Part shown: piece by piece, positions 33,059 to 44,515 of the stretch | Position numbering within the stretch: the first letter of the stretch is position 1 | Layout of the letters: each line of letters opens with the position of its first letter | Assembly: GCA_007922305.1 (NCBI GenBank) | Contig: ML677358.1 | Location: forward strand, 12,913,343-12,977,342 | DNA: 64,000 bases | Reading direction: 5' to 3' | From: Dermatemys mawii | Taxonomy: Eukaryota > Chordata > Testudines > Dermatemydidae | Position numbers and translations under genes: made by a program | The notes under the pieces: generated by a model | Seen by the model: only the letters and a program-made list of their open reading frames with translations | Told to the model about the DNA's origin: nothing | The model's database searches: none

Positions 33059-33186
33059 TCAATGGATACAGTATGAATTCCACTGTCATATCTTCATAAG
33101 GGGTTTTGTTCACATTGTCCTCTTAACTTCCTGTTTTATAATCCTTCATAGACGCCAGCAAGGAAACAGGACTGTAATATTTAAAG

Positions 33187-33828
33187 CAGGGGTGGGCAAA
33201 CTACGGCCCAGGGGCCACATCCAGCCCTTCAGATGGTTTAATCCGGCCCTCGAGCTCCTGCCCAGGAGTAGGGTTTGGGGCTTGCGCCATTCCGGTGGTC
33301 CGGCCAGGGAGCGTGGTTGGGGGCTTGCCCCATTCCGTACATGCCATGGCTCTGCATGGCTCCTGGAAACAACGGCATGTCCTCCCTCTGGCTCCTACAT
33401 GCAGGGGCAAACAAGGGGCTCTGCATGCTGCCCCTGCCTCAAGCGCCACCCCACAGCTCCTATCAGCCAGAAACCACGGCCAATGGTTGCAGGAACAGCA
33501 CATGCGGATGGGGCAGGACGCAGAGCCATCTGGCCACGCCTCCACATAGGAGCTGGAGCGGGGACACGCTGCTGCTTCCAGGAGCTCCTTGAGGTAACCG
33601 CTGCCCAGAGCCTGCACCCCTGACCCCCCTCCACACCCCAAGCCCCTACCTCACCCCTGATCCTCCTCCCGCCCGCTGAACCCCTCGGTCCCAGCCTGGA
33701 GCACCCTCTTGCACCTCCAGCCCCTCATACCCAGCCCCACCCCAGCCAGAGCCCTTACCCTCCCCCCACATCCCAGCCCCCAGTTTTGTGAGATGTGGCC
33801 CTTGGGCCAAAAAGTTTGCCCACCTCTG
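33187..33828. mobile_element. Non-autonomous hAT element (642 bp) with perfect 8-bp duplication
   Basis: Ends CAGGGGTGGGCAAACT and AGTTTGCCCACCTCTG are inverted repeats. ATTTAAAG flanks both sides (33179-33186 and 33829-33836), an exact 8-bp duplication diagnostic of hAT transposition. The interior is C-rich and contains CTCGAGCTCC and repeated CTCC/CCCCAGCCCC words. The long open frames on both strands are compositional. A truncated relative is at 24659. Confidence 0.92.
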
Positions 33829-33836
33829 ATTTAAAG

Positions 33837-36800
33837 GATTAAGAATTAGCCATATTTTCTACATTGTTTCAACTGAACCAAATGTTAAGTACATTTTAGT
33901 TTAATATTTTTCCACATTAATTGTCATTGGCTTAAATCTTTAAGCAATTGGACCTTTACCAACTCTGTAGATAAGGGGTAAAACTGAGTCCTGGGATAAG
34001 CTGGTGAAACTCCAACGAACTCAGTAAAGATATACTGATTTACACTGTGGCTCAGTTTGTTCCCAGGCACGGAAGCACAAAAAATAGACTAAGACATTAT
34101 GCAGTATGAGTAAGAAGTACTGGTAGCCCATTATCTGCATTATCCATGTGGTCATTATTACAGTTTAGTAGGCGTAAAATAAATCTCTGCTGGCAGGAGA
34201 CAGGGCACTTGTAGGAGAAGCCCAGGGACACAGAGCTAAATTACGACAGCAATATTTGCTTATTACATGAGTGCACCTCTGGGAGTCTTTATTACAGAGT
34301 ATTTCTGTTTACAGTTAGGTACCTGAGAGTGTCCGGGGAATCACAAGAGGTGTGAAGCATCTAGCCTGCCAGAAAAAAATCTAATTGAAACGGAATTGAA
34401 ATGCTCACCCACCCACTCTCAAACCTACATTCTTCAGCCATTACTAAGAAGCAGGATCAACCACAGGCCCGGCCCGAATAAACAAATGAGCTCCATTGCA
34501 TTTCCCTGACTCACCACTTTGACAGGTACTCAATCAGTCTGGACTTACAGAAAGTGAAGGGATTTGTAACTGTTCTATACCAGATATTGGGCCAGATCCT
34601 TAGCTGAGTTCCCTTCAAATCCTGCGGCCCCACCCCCCCTACCATTCCTGCTCCCCAGAGTATAACTTACAGCAGGGAACCAAAAAATAGACCCCAACTG
34701 AAACAGTTTTTTAAAAGGAGCAGATCTTAGTAAGCACAGCTGTGGGCCACTGCCCAATTTAGTCCATCTCTAGCTGAAACATTTTTGTGGGCAGGGAGGA
34801 TTTATCCCTTATTATCTGGGCAACATTCTTCCCTGATTTATGCCCTGGCCAACCACAGCAATTTAAGTCACAGCAGAATTTGGCCCTTGGACTTCTGTTT
34901 CTGTTGCAAAGTAGTGCATTTCTTGGAAAATAATCCAGTGTCAAAATGTTGCAGGGGAGGAAGAGGTGAAGTGGTGGAGGGGAGGGGGCTAGATGAAACT
35001 AAGAGAGGTTAATTCTCCAGTAGATTGTATGTGCAGTCCACGTTCATTCTTATAACCCTTTGTCCAGTCATACCAACCCTTAAACGTGCAAAGTTAGGAA
35101 TGGTGACCAGTAAAATTGAATTCATTTGATTTCAGTGCAAAAATCTAGAATGTCTTGATCAAGGGCTTGATCCAAAGTGTATTGAAGTCAATGGTCAGGC
35201 TTTGGATCAGGTCACTGGCCAAGAAGCAGAGCAGTGGCTCCATTTGCTTTATAAATCTCATCTGTGAATGCAATGTTTTCTGAAGGAATCTGATTCCTTG
35301 GACACAGAACACTTCTTAGTGCTCTGAACTGTTGTTCCATTCAATGTTCCAGCTAGTAACAGTCATTCTAGGTACATAAATGATTACACAACTAGGAAGA
35401 GCTCCAAATTTTGAAGACATTAGTTACTATATCTCTGCCAGGGTTTCCTAACCTACTCTCTTATGTCAAACACCCTGACATTCAGACCTTTTGTAAGCTC
35501 TGTGTGTAAATGAAAGACGAGTTCCAGGCAGTTCACAAGGAAATCAGGAGACAGAGTTAAATAAAGTATTCATGCACAGCATTTTTTAAATAGAAAATAC
35601 ACAGTATTACATTAAGTTTAAATCCATTCCCAGACACTGTAGTTAAAGAGGTTTAGCCCTGGCATCTTTACTGATGACTATGGATCATTTTATGAAGTTG
35701 ATATATTGTTCCAAACCCTCACTGTTTCTGTTCACAAAGGAGCCATTTGTCTTTAGAACCAATTATCATCTGAGACCACTGGTATTATTGACTGATTTGG
35801 GGGGAAAGGAATGGCTTTTTGGTGACTGCTGTGTTTGTATTTCTGCCAGCATTAAGAAACACCTTGAGATGCATTTTCTCTTGAATTCTGGGAGGGGAAT
35901 AGATACTATCTCATCTTCCATCAGGAGATAAATCCAGCTTTTGTGGAAGGTTATATGTGAACCTTAGTAGGACAGTTAGATATAGCACATAGATTTGTAT
36001 TTATTTTAACTACAGAAGAAGGAGGTGGAATGGAGATTGTTTGGCCTCCAAGATACCTTCATCACTATGTCAATGGTGGGGAAGATGTACAGTGTTGGGT
36101 TGAGTTCAGTGAATCTGATAAAGCTTTGGATGGACAGGTATAGATGTATGCCTAGATCCTCACTGACTTAGGAGACCAATCTTGCACCTTTGATGGAAAT
36201 GGGGCAGGACTGGGGCCTCAATGCCTTTTGCTTTGCAGTTGTGTTTGGATAAAGGAAAGAGCTGATGAAGACCCAAGATGAAATCTTGTCCCCATGAAAA
36301 TCAGTGGCAAAACTCCTATGACCTTTACTAGAGTCAGGATTTCACCCTATGACTATTAAAATCCAGTTATTCAGTTGGTCTTGAGAGGATGTGGCAAATA
36401 TTTAAATTAGTGTAATTTGCTGCACTCTCAATATTAATAAAACCTCAATTGTAAAATGGGGGCATCTTAGGCCAATAAAATCATGAAGCAAGTTCAGTTA
36501 ATACAGGACAGATGTTTCTCCTCATTCTGACTGCTTTATTTTATAATGATGGAATTCTTTCCTTCTTTTTAGTTAAAGGAGGGCTAGTGCTTGTGGAAAT
36601 GTGAATAAGATCTAGAGTTGGCAAAAGATCTTGGAGCACATTTTGAAATCAGTCCTTTTAATTTTCCCACTCAGTGCTCCTCAGAACCCTAAACCAACTT
36701 CGTTCTTTCCATAATTAAATATAATGCACCAAGTTATCAGCTCAGTTGAAAGTCACTCAGCTTTGCATGCTCTGTGATTTGGTTGCTTTATGGGTGGATA

Positions 36801-37125
36801 GAACTCGGGTAATGAAGGCTGGGGTTTTTGTTGGATTCGTTTCACTTGCTTCAGAGCAACTGGAAATAATTTTCTGTAAGTGTAAGTGCTGGAGCAAATA
36901 AATACTCCCCCCTCCTACCCCCACCAATGCGGAGGACGTTGTGGTCAACTGGCCGGGAACAGATAAAGCCTTAGTTGGGCGTGATGGGTAAAGGAAGTTC
37001 TTCAGAGATGAGGAGCGTGTGCTGCAACATGGATCTATGGCTCTCCTAAGGCTGCATTGGGCTAGTTTGGGGAGGGAAGGGCCTGGAAGCTGATTGCTTC
37101 CTGGGTCAGCCCTCTCTGGGGATGG
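33837..37125. other. No gene recognised; three short palindromic repeats
   Basis: At 35162-35216, GGGCTTGATCCAAAG and CTTTGGATCAGGTC form a near-perfect hairpin. At 36276-36350, TGAAATCTTG and CAGGATTTCA enclose another. At about 34585-34625 there is a related single end. Otherwise AT-rich, with no exon-like open frame over about 3.3 kb. Confidence 0.45.
35162..35216. repeat. 55-bp palindromic repeat centred on AAGTCAATGG
   Basis: GGGCTTGATCCAAAG pairs with CTTTGGATCAGGTC, and the centre holds a TTGAAGTCAATGG word that is itself nearly self-complementary. This is typical of very small MITEs found as scattered copies in amniotes. Confidence 0.75.
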
Positions 37126-37362
37126 ATGGCCATGGCGTCTTTCGGGATTGGGCAGACCATTCCGCCTCTGCAGTTGAAACTTCGCATCCCACCCGCGGCC
37201 GTGTGGTTGTCTGAGTTGATCCCTGGGTATACTATGAGTCTAGTCAGATCACAGTTTGAGGGGGTGGAGAAGAGATTTTTCCACCAGACAAGACTGGATC
37301 ACATCCAGTTAGATTTGTTACTCTCCTACAGCCTGCCAGAGCTGGCCAGTCAGTTTGGATAG
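37126..37362 (+). CDS. Unassigned 78-residue open frame, possibly part of a retroelement
   Basis: The frame MAMASFGIGQTIPPLQL... to the stop at 37362 has balanced composition, including a GVEKRFFHQTRLDHIQLD stretch that looks coding-like. The upstream 170 bases (36950-37125) have similar quality. No motif is recognised, and I cannot find splice sites or ends. It could be a fragment of a mobile element. It stops 24 bases before the hAT MITE duplication at 37386. Confidence 0.25.
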   Translation: MAMASFGIGQTIPPLQLKLRIPPAAVWLSELIPGYTMSLVRSQFEGVEKRFFHQTRLDHIQLDLLLSYSLPELASQFG

Positions 37363-37393
37363 TTAAAAGGAAAAAGACAAATACATTTTACAA

Positions 37394-37811
37394 CAGGGGT
37401 CAGCAACCCAAGGCACACGTATCAAAGGGGGCACGCACTCTGATTTTCAGCGGCACCCTGCTGCCGGTCTGGGGCTCCGGCTGCCAGCCCCTCACCAGCT
37501 GGGGTCCCAGCCACTGGCCTACACAGACCGCTGCCAGTCTGGGGACATTGGAAAACTCAGCAAGGAAAAGCAAGAGCAAGGAGCACGCTAAACTGATAAG
37601 ATCTGCATTTTAATTTAATTTTAAATGAACCTTCTTAAACATTTTAGAAACCTTATTTATTTTACATACAATAGTGTAGTTATACAATGTAGACTTATAG
37701 AGCGAGACACCTTCTAAAAACATTACAATGTATTACCAGCAGGCGAAACCTTAAATTAGAGTGAATAAATGAAGACTTGGCACACCACTTCTGAAAGGTT
37801 GCCGACCCCTG
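37394..37811. mobile_element. hAT MITE, GGGTCRGCAACC family, copy 2 (418 bp)
   Basis: Ends CAGGGGTCAGCAACCC and AGGTTGCCGACCCCTG are inverted. The flanks are TTTTACAA (37386-37393) and TTTTACAC (37812-37819), a 7-of-8 duplication. The right half matches 7600-7788 closely (for example AATAAATGAAGACTTGGCAC). An extra C-rich segment on the left, missing from copy 1, has CTGCCGGTCTGGGG. Confidence 0.88.
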
Positions 37812-37819
37812 TTTTACAC

Positions 37820-40339
37820 CCTCCCTTCCCCAAAATCCCTTTATCACAATTTGTTACCCGTATTAATGCAGACAGACTGAGCAAGAGGGGTCAGCCAGCT
37901 CCAGAGCAAACCTAGACATGGCATCCAGGTGGCTACTGAAACCAACTCAGCTTGTTTTGAGGTGAGGTTTGTCTTAAATCTCGTACAGAGTAATCAGTTC
38001 TTATGGATACCCACCCACTTACCTAGGAGGAGAATGTAAGGGATTCCAACATGGGCTAACTCCCTAACAGAGGAGTTGGGGGTTATGGGTTTAGTGTCAC
38101 CTCCCCTCTCAGTTAAATTGAGTAGCTTTACTGCCCTGGGCCCAAATAACTTCCTGGTCGTTGAAGGGCTGGGGAAGAAAGGGGAGCTTTCACCCTAATC
38201 TTTTGAGATTAGTTTCAATTGTGGCCTGATGGATTGTCTCCTTCCTTGTCTGTGACATATTTCCTGAGTGTCCAGAGCAAAAGGAGCTACCATGTAAGCA
38301 GGTAGATAACACAGTGACATAAGAGACTGAGACAGCCCTGAGAGAATGTGCCGTCATGTAGAAAAATTCATCCAGACGTCACAGAACCTTAAGAAATGGC
38401 CAAACAATCCCTGCATCATTGAGATAGGGACTAAGGACTTGATTTTCAGAAGTGCTGTGGAGTCCCCACGCCAGCTAAAGTCAAGGAGCGCATCTGGTGC
38501 TCTCTGCACCTCTGAAAAATCTGGCTCGAGCAGCTGTCTCTTGATTTTATTTTAGAGCAGGAAGACAAAGCAATGGGATGACCCACCAAGAGCAAGGTGC
38601 AGCAGAAAGCATGACGGAGGTTTAAACTGAATTGCTTAATAAAGGTTGGCAGCTTGAGACAGATCTCATTCCTGAGAGTGCCTGAAAGATTAAAGGGGTG
38701 GGTAGTGCAAACTCTTCCGAGAGTTTGAAACGCTTGAGGGATATTTCCAAGATGATCTAAACTTGAGAGGCTGCTGATAGGACTTGAGAAATAGACGTAG
38801 ATAACAACAAATGATCACTAGATGTATCTTTGAATGTACAAAGTGTTCTTCCCTTATTTTTATGGGGGGAGGGGAAGAGCAGCATCTTCTGTGCAGTCCC
38901 CTGTGGTTCTTCTCCATATCTACCCTATGGGTTTGGGGATAAGGTAAAGAAGTTCCATTTATCCTTCTTCCTCACCTAGTGGCTGTTTTTATAAGGGCCA
39001 GCTTAAGGATTGATAGTAGCAGTCTACTGTGACTTCCCTTGAACAGTGCTACTAAAACGTTACAGCTGAAGGAGGTAACCCTTAACCAATGAAAACAGAA
39101 GGTAACCAGTGACAGCATCATTTATTTTTAATTTCTCTCTGAAAAAAATGACATTTTCTCTAGTTTCAATTAGTTTTCAGAGCTGCAGGATCCAGCTGCA
39201 ACTGTAGTTATAGAAAATAAATGCCAGTGACGGATGATGCGTACATATGCCAACCACCATGCTTACCCACCTTTTCAAAGGCCTTTGAGATCTTCAGTTG
39301 AAAGGTGATGTATTAAATGCAAAGTATTAATATTGCTGCCACCTCCTCCCCTTTTCTTTAGAAAAATAGTTTTCCATCCTTCTTTCTTCATTAATAAATG
39401 TGGAACAGAAATAATTTACCCACGTACTCAGAATTAGAAAATTAAATTAAGTGCAGTTTCATCCAGTTTCTAAGGGAAAAACTTTGGGTACTTTAATAGC
39501 TTTTAAATTAGCTCCATATACATGAACTAACTGCTCAGTAAGTATATTTCTGGCTTTGAATTAGCTAGAATGTCCTGCAGGCTAATAAACTAATTTGATC
39601 AAATTATATTATTAGATGGAAAAAATCTTTACATGCTATCTAAAGCACCTGAACTCAAAGGCTAGGTTAAGAGTTAAACTGAGTCACATTGGAAAAGCAG
39701 TGACTATGAGATGATCTAATAAATTTCCAGAACTAGAAAAGGTGACAGTGCAAAAGGCTTGCACACATAAGGAATTAAAAAATAATTGGACATACAATTG
39801 TAATGGCATCCCATATGATAACGTTTTATTAGCAATGGTTGATATTTTTTGATCAAATCATTTTTAATGAACAAAAGCATTTCTTAAAAAAAAATTCACC
39901 AAAAATCCCACAGGTTTTTTCAAATAGCCTATTTTTTAATAGAATCTGAAACTGAAAATGTTTCATTTTCCAGATTTATGTTCCCCATCAACCCATCCCC
40001 CCAGTGGCAAAATGGAAGATGGAGGAGAAGAGGGAGTAGAGGAAAAGAGGAAACAGAAAAGGTTGGGAGGGAGTACAAAACCCGACATTTTTCTAAACAA
40101 AAGATTGTAAACTTCAAATATATGGAAAAAAAACCTGTTCCTCTTTGAAAACTGTGACAGCAAAACAAATTCAACATTTTTTGGAATTTTTTTTTTGGCC
40201 AGCTCCAATTATTACCTTTTCAGGCACCATCTGGATTTTATGTTTGTTTTCATATGGACAAGTTAACTCAAGGACAGAGGGGCCTGGCCCAGTACCTCAA
40301 ACCTGCTGTCTAGGTTCTGAGGCCAGTTAGCATAGATTT
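37820..40339. other. No gene recognised; one short palindromic repeat
   Basis: A GGACTTGATTTTCAGAAGTG and CACCTCTGAAAAATCTGGC pair at 38433-38527 is a short palindromic MITE. AT-rich tracts include A9 and T10 runs near 39888 and 40187. No exon-like open frame. Confidence 0.45.
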
Positions 40340-40495
40340 CCCTCTACTGCTTGTGTGTGTCACTGAGCAAATCACTTAATCTCTGTGTCTCTTTCCCCAC
40401 CCACTCTTTGTTTAGATTGTAAAGGCTTTGGGGAAGGAACTGTGTCTCACGACGTGTATGGTACCCAGCATAATGGTGCTCTACATAACTTTAAA
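40340..40495 (+). mobile_element. MIR/L2-type SINE tail
   Basis: CACTGAGCAAATCACTTAAT, ATTGTAAAGGCTTTGGGGAA and GTACCCAGCATAATGG are in the order of an L2-related 3' tail (AAATCACTTAACCTCT..., GTAAGCTCTTTGGGG..., TACACAATGG). Only the tail and middle are preserved. Confidence 0.6.
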
Positions 40496-40842
40496 GCTTT
40501 ACTGAAATATAAAAAATTGGCTAGAACAGCTGCACTCTTTCTTCTCACCCAACACCACAAAATGTCATCACCAATCACATGACCAAAGCCCTCTACAATA
40601 CCCACAGTGCTTTCCCTGACAGAAAACCCACCATCAACTGTCTCACAGTCAACAAGTTTGGACACTCCTTCAAATGAAGACTCAACTTCACTTGAATGGT
40701 ATTTGTTGCTCCCTCTTATTCTCAGGAACACTCATAGGTGCTCATTTTTTGTTCACAAAAGCATGTGGAAAGGATGTGTGATGAGCAAGTATGGCAGGGA
40801 GATTGGTATTTAGCATAAATGTTCTTTCTCACAAGGTTTGCC

Positions 40843-41035
40843 ACACTGTAGTTTGCAGGGAATACCTATAGCATCAGGAGACTGAAACAGACTATGAAGG
40901 AATTTAAGAGACACCTAGACTTGTTTCTGGAAGAGGAGGGGATTAAGGTATGAAATGAAAGCAGCAGCTGAGATTAAAGTACATGGAAGGAAAGTGCAGA
41001 CATGTTGAGTTAGATGCCTTATTCCTAAAATGTCT
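40843..41035 (+). mobile_element. Probable CR1 3' fragment
   Basis: TTTGCAGGGAATACCTATAG, AAGGAATTTAAGAGACACCT and GGAAGAGGAGGGGATTAAGG are in the order of a decayed CR1 3' region. The evidence is weaker than for the other CR1 fragments because the terminal GATGATC segment is not clear. Confidence 0.35.
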
Positions 41036-41205
41036 CATCTCCATTTTTTTCCCCCAAAACATTAACTAATATCTACCCAGCTTTAAACCGCTTCAGATCT
41101 GCATTTGCTCCTCCCCTTGCTGTTTGCCTAATGGGCACATTTATTATTTTAGAGACGCTGGAGTTTTGCAACCTTCATAACATCTGTCTGTTTTACCATG
41201 TCCAA

Positions 41206-41218
41206 TTACCATGGAAAC
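41206..41218. promoter_or_regulatory. RFX-type X-box (TTACCATGGAAAC)
   Basis: TTACCATGGAAAC matches the X-box consensus (GTTRCCATGGYAAC) except at the first and one middle base. Such near-palindromes are bound by RFX factors and are enriched in vertebrate conserved non-coding elements. The surrounding 250 bases (about 41150-41400) have no repeat and look single-copy. Confidence 0.5.
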
Positions 41219-41866
41219 ATGAAACACAACCCTGTGTTATTCACAGCCAGATGACAGCCAGATTGGATGTTAAATAGTTCTAATCATACATCAGCCTGAC
41301 AGCCAGACAGCCAACAAATCTGTGTTCCACCCATGCATGGCCCAGGCTGCTGCACCCAGTTTGTCCAATTGAAAATAAAGCCCTCCCCAAGATTTAGCTT
41401 TATTTGGGGTTATGTGTTTCACTGCATGTATTACAATTGGGCCTGGATTTTAGAGCTGGGTAGATCCTAGAAAAGTGTCCCCTAACATTCACCTGATTAA
41501 TGAAAAGATTTGCACTTAAACAGGAAACAGAAACAGAGCTTCATGTCCAGTCAACACCACACAAATTTCAGATACTGAGTTTTCCTAATGAGCACTAACT
41601 GCTCACTAATTACCTGCAAGATCTCAAATTATTTGAAGAAACTGCCAAACAATGAATCAATTCTAGAAACCTTGTCCAGCGGAAGGTGACTAAAATGTAT
41701 CAAATCAATTATTCAGCTGAACTATTTACTCAGCTCTAGCCCCCATGGGATTTTTCAGGTCATGCTTTCCAGTTAATGTTACTTTGGAAATAGCATGATA
41801 TTAAGGAGCAAACGCCTTGGATTTTTAGCCCAAATGTGTGCAGACTCAGTGGGTGAGCAACACTAA

Positions 41867-42252
41867 AGGGTGTGTCTTCACAGCACAGTTATCTTGAGTC
41901 ATACCTCCATCATTACCCCTAACTTCCATCCCCACCTAAAAATCTCTAGCCCAAGTGAAGAATGCTTTCAGCTGACTGACCCTGGTAGGGCCAGGTGGAT
42001 GAGTCAGTTGCTGCTCCAATGCTGTTGATTCTTGAGTTTGTAAAGTAGTGGGGAGGTAACAGCCAGTGTTTGTTACCATTCATCAGGAGTTAATCCAATC
42101 ACTCTGCTAATCCAGTCACTCTGTGCTGCTAATCAAATCCCTTCTCTCCTTCCCCCATGTAACTAGTATTGTTGTGGAGTGTGGTTGCTCCCACTTAAAC
42201 TAGGCTAGCTCAAGTGCAGTAACATGCTAATTTTTGCAGTGTAGACAAGCCC
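41867..42252. mobile_element. Harbinger-like MITE (about 386 bp)
   Basis: The left end AGGGTGTGTCTTCACAGCAC and the right end TTTTTGCAGTGTAGACAAGC then CCT are inverted. TAA precedes the left end and TGA-like sequence follows the right, a degraded 3-base duplication. The interior carries a tandem TAATCCAATCACTCTGC/TAATCCAGTCACTCTGTG duplication (42091-42130). Confidence 0.6.
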
Positions 42253-43431
42253 TGAGAAGCACCACATAGCCCTCTGCTCTTCTTTCCCTCTCCCATACAC
42301 CCGCTTATCACTGATTCCTCTTTATTATATTTTTCCCCTCCCCACCTGGCATAAATAGCCTAACTATAAACACCAGACAGTCTAACGCCTGTATTTACTC
42401 CCAGTCAACATGCCTAGAGGCACTGCAAACAGCTGTCCTCTGACTTCACTCTTGACCTGGACAATTTCCTACTCTCAAGTGAAGTATGGGAGGAGCACAG
42501 AGAAATAAAGGGCCACCCACAAGCCAGAGCTGTAGGTGCAAGTAGCAAACTATCTGGTCCCTCAGTTGTGAAGCATTGGACTCTAACCTGTTCAAATTGT
42601 GCAGAAACACATTGAAAAGATTGAAAGCGATACCATAGAACCTCATTTGTCTGGACTCTTCTTAGCCCCAGATCCCCATGGCCTAGAACTGGCTTATGTG
42701 CATCTTAAATGTGGAAGAACCTGTGACTGCAGTGTAGGCATAGCCTAAATATTTGTGGTTATAGGGTAGTTCCATCCTCCTACTCATTCAGGCTATTGGG
42801 AGATTATGAAGGGGGAATTTAATTGAAAGGAGACTATTAATTGTCAGCAGAGCAGAATCCTGGATTGCTGGGGGTCTTGCTGATGTGAAATGAAGCTAGG
42901 TCTTATAAATGTGGAACAAGTGTGTATGCAACATAAACAACCACATTACCTAATCCCCCTGCATGCAGGCTCATCTGAGAGGCCAAAGATGGAATGGGTT
43001 AGGTTAGGAGACTGAGATAACCTCTCATGTGTAGTGGAGACAAGCACCTACTGTATATAGGGGATTCCTTTGTTAGCATGGGTTGCACCTATTGTCTTCA
43101 CCCCATGATGACGAGTCTTTTCAGATAGCCAAGATTCATAGCAGCCTCTAGTGGTAGCATATGGTCACTGCAGGAATTTGATTGGGTTAATTCAGCAATT
43201 AGCAGAGCAAAACTTGGCCTTTTGGCTCCTAGGGGTTTGTGTATGAATAGGTTTGTTTGGATTTTGGTACATTTCCATCCTCTAGAGTTCGCTCATCTCG
43301 CATGTGAAACACAGAGGGGTCAAAGGATGAAGGAGGACAGGAGTGACAGTTATAAGATCATGCGGTTACTGAGTTTGGGCACGTGCACACTTGAATGAGT
43401 GTGTGTGTGTGTTAGTTAACGTGTATTTCAG
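42253..43431. other. No gene or recognised repeat
   Basis: AT-rich sequence, a few GAGA and CCTC tracts and no exon-like open frame. A TG-dinucleotide run lies just before 43415. Confidence 0.4.
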
Positions 43432-43490
43432 TAGCACCCAGCGGTCTCAACCAGGATCAGTTCAATATCCCATTGTGCTAAGAATATATC
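43432..43490 (-). mobile_element. L2-type LINE tail, inverted
   Basis: CAGTAGCACCCAGCGGTCTC then AACCAGGATCAG and CCCATTGTGCTAAG is the reverse complement of the tail seen forward at 62060-62112 (CTAGGGCTTCTAGGCACTAC). Only the tail survives. Confidence 0.55.
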
Positions 43491-44051
43491 ATCTTAGATG
43501 ACAAATGACATGAAAGGTGGGGTCAGAGGCATTCAGTCAAATTTATACAATATTTTTATACATTTGCTTTGTTGTTAAACAAATTCATCTCTCCACCCCT
43601 CAGCTCAGCCATCGGACATTTGAAGGAGAAGCCTGGTGGGTGATTGGTGCCTAAGGGACAACACAGGAGGCATGGAGACATTTGAGTGAGAAACTGACAA
43701 AGGTGCAGACAAGAACGATGTCACTGGTGAAGCTGAGAAGGTGTCAGGGAGTGGGGAATGTGGTATATGGAAAACTGTATTAAAATTGTATTGCTATGAC
43801 TTTAAATGCTCAGGGATTTCCTGGTTCTGCTTGTAGGCTAGAGAGCTCTGGAGGAAAGCCTGTGATGGTGCAAGCAAGAGTCAGCGAGCAAGCAGCCAGC
43901 CTGTAGTAAAGTGGGGTGAGTTGTGCCTCTCTAGTTTAGTGAGCAGCCTGTGCTGTGTCTCTCTCTGGTTTTGGTTAGCGTGTGTTATCATGCTGGATTC
44001 GAAGAATAAAAGTAGCATGGTTTTGCACCCTTCCAGCAATGCACAACACAA
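43491..44051. other. No gene or recognised repeat
   Basis: AT-rich single-copy-looking sequence of about 560 bases. A 60-residue plus-strand open frame at 43921 is Cys/Ser-rich with no motif. Confidence 0.4.
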
Positions 44052-44054
44052 TAA

Positions 44055-44512
44055 GGCTGTCTACACCGCAGAGGACTGGCAGCAGTGTGTGGTGTACATG
44101 TAGCTACATGCTGCAGTGAAAAGCAGGCTGTGTCCACACTGCAGTGTGTCGCTACCCGGGTCAGTGAAAGCTCTGGCAGAACAGAGGCGGTGGGGAAAGG
44201 CTGCAACATCATGGAAGTGGCGGAGCCTTTACCTGCTGTGCTTCCTCTCCTTTGCCAGAACCTTGCTCCTGTGGTGGGAGGCTTTTTCTGTGGAGGGGAG
44301 GCTGTGGGACGCTACCAAAAATGGCAGGGTAGGTGGGGAGGCGTGGGAGAGTAAGTTCTAGCATACATACCTGGACCCTTCAGGCATGGTTTTACTCCAC
44401 TTGCCTAAGCCACGCCTCACCAGCTATACTGCTATTTATGCCCGTGCTAGGGGGGCTATACAGGTCCATATTCTACATGCCACTGAAAGCAGTATGCAGT
44501 GTAGACATTCCC
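44055..44512. mobile_element. Harbinger-like MITE (458 bp) with TAA duplication
   Basis: The left end GGCTGTCTACACCGCAGAG is mirrored by the right end GCAGTGTAGACATTCCC. TAA flanks both sides (44052-44054, 44513-44515). An internal GTGTCCACACTGCAGTGTG word repeats the end sequence, so the element may be a nested or duplicated pair. Overlapping open frames here are compositional. Confidence 0.75.
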
Positions 44513-44515
44513 TAA

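Noticed and set aside
32988..33623. Long plus-strand frame and overlapping minus frames at the 33-kb locus
   Set aside because: They lie within the 642-base non-autonomous hAT and open on both strands from composition.
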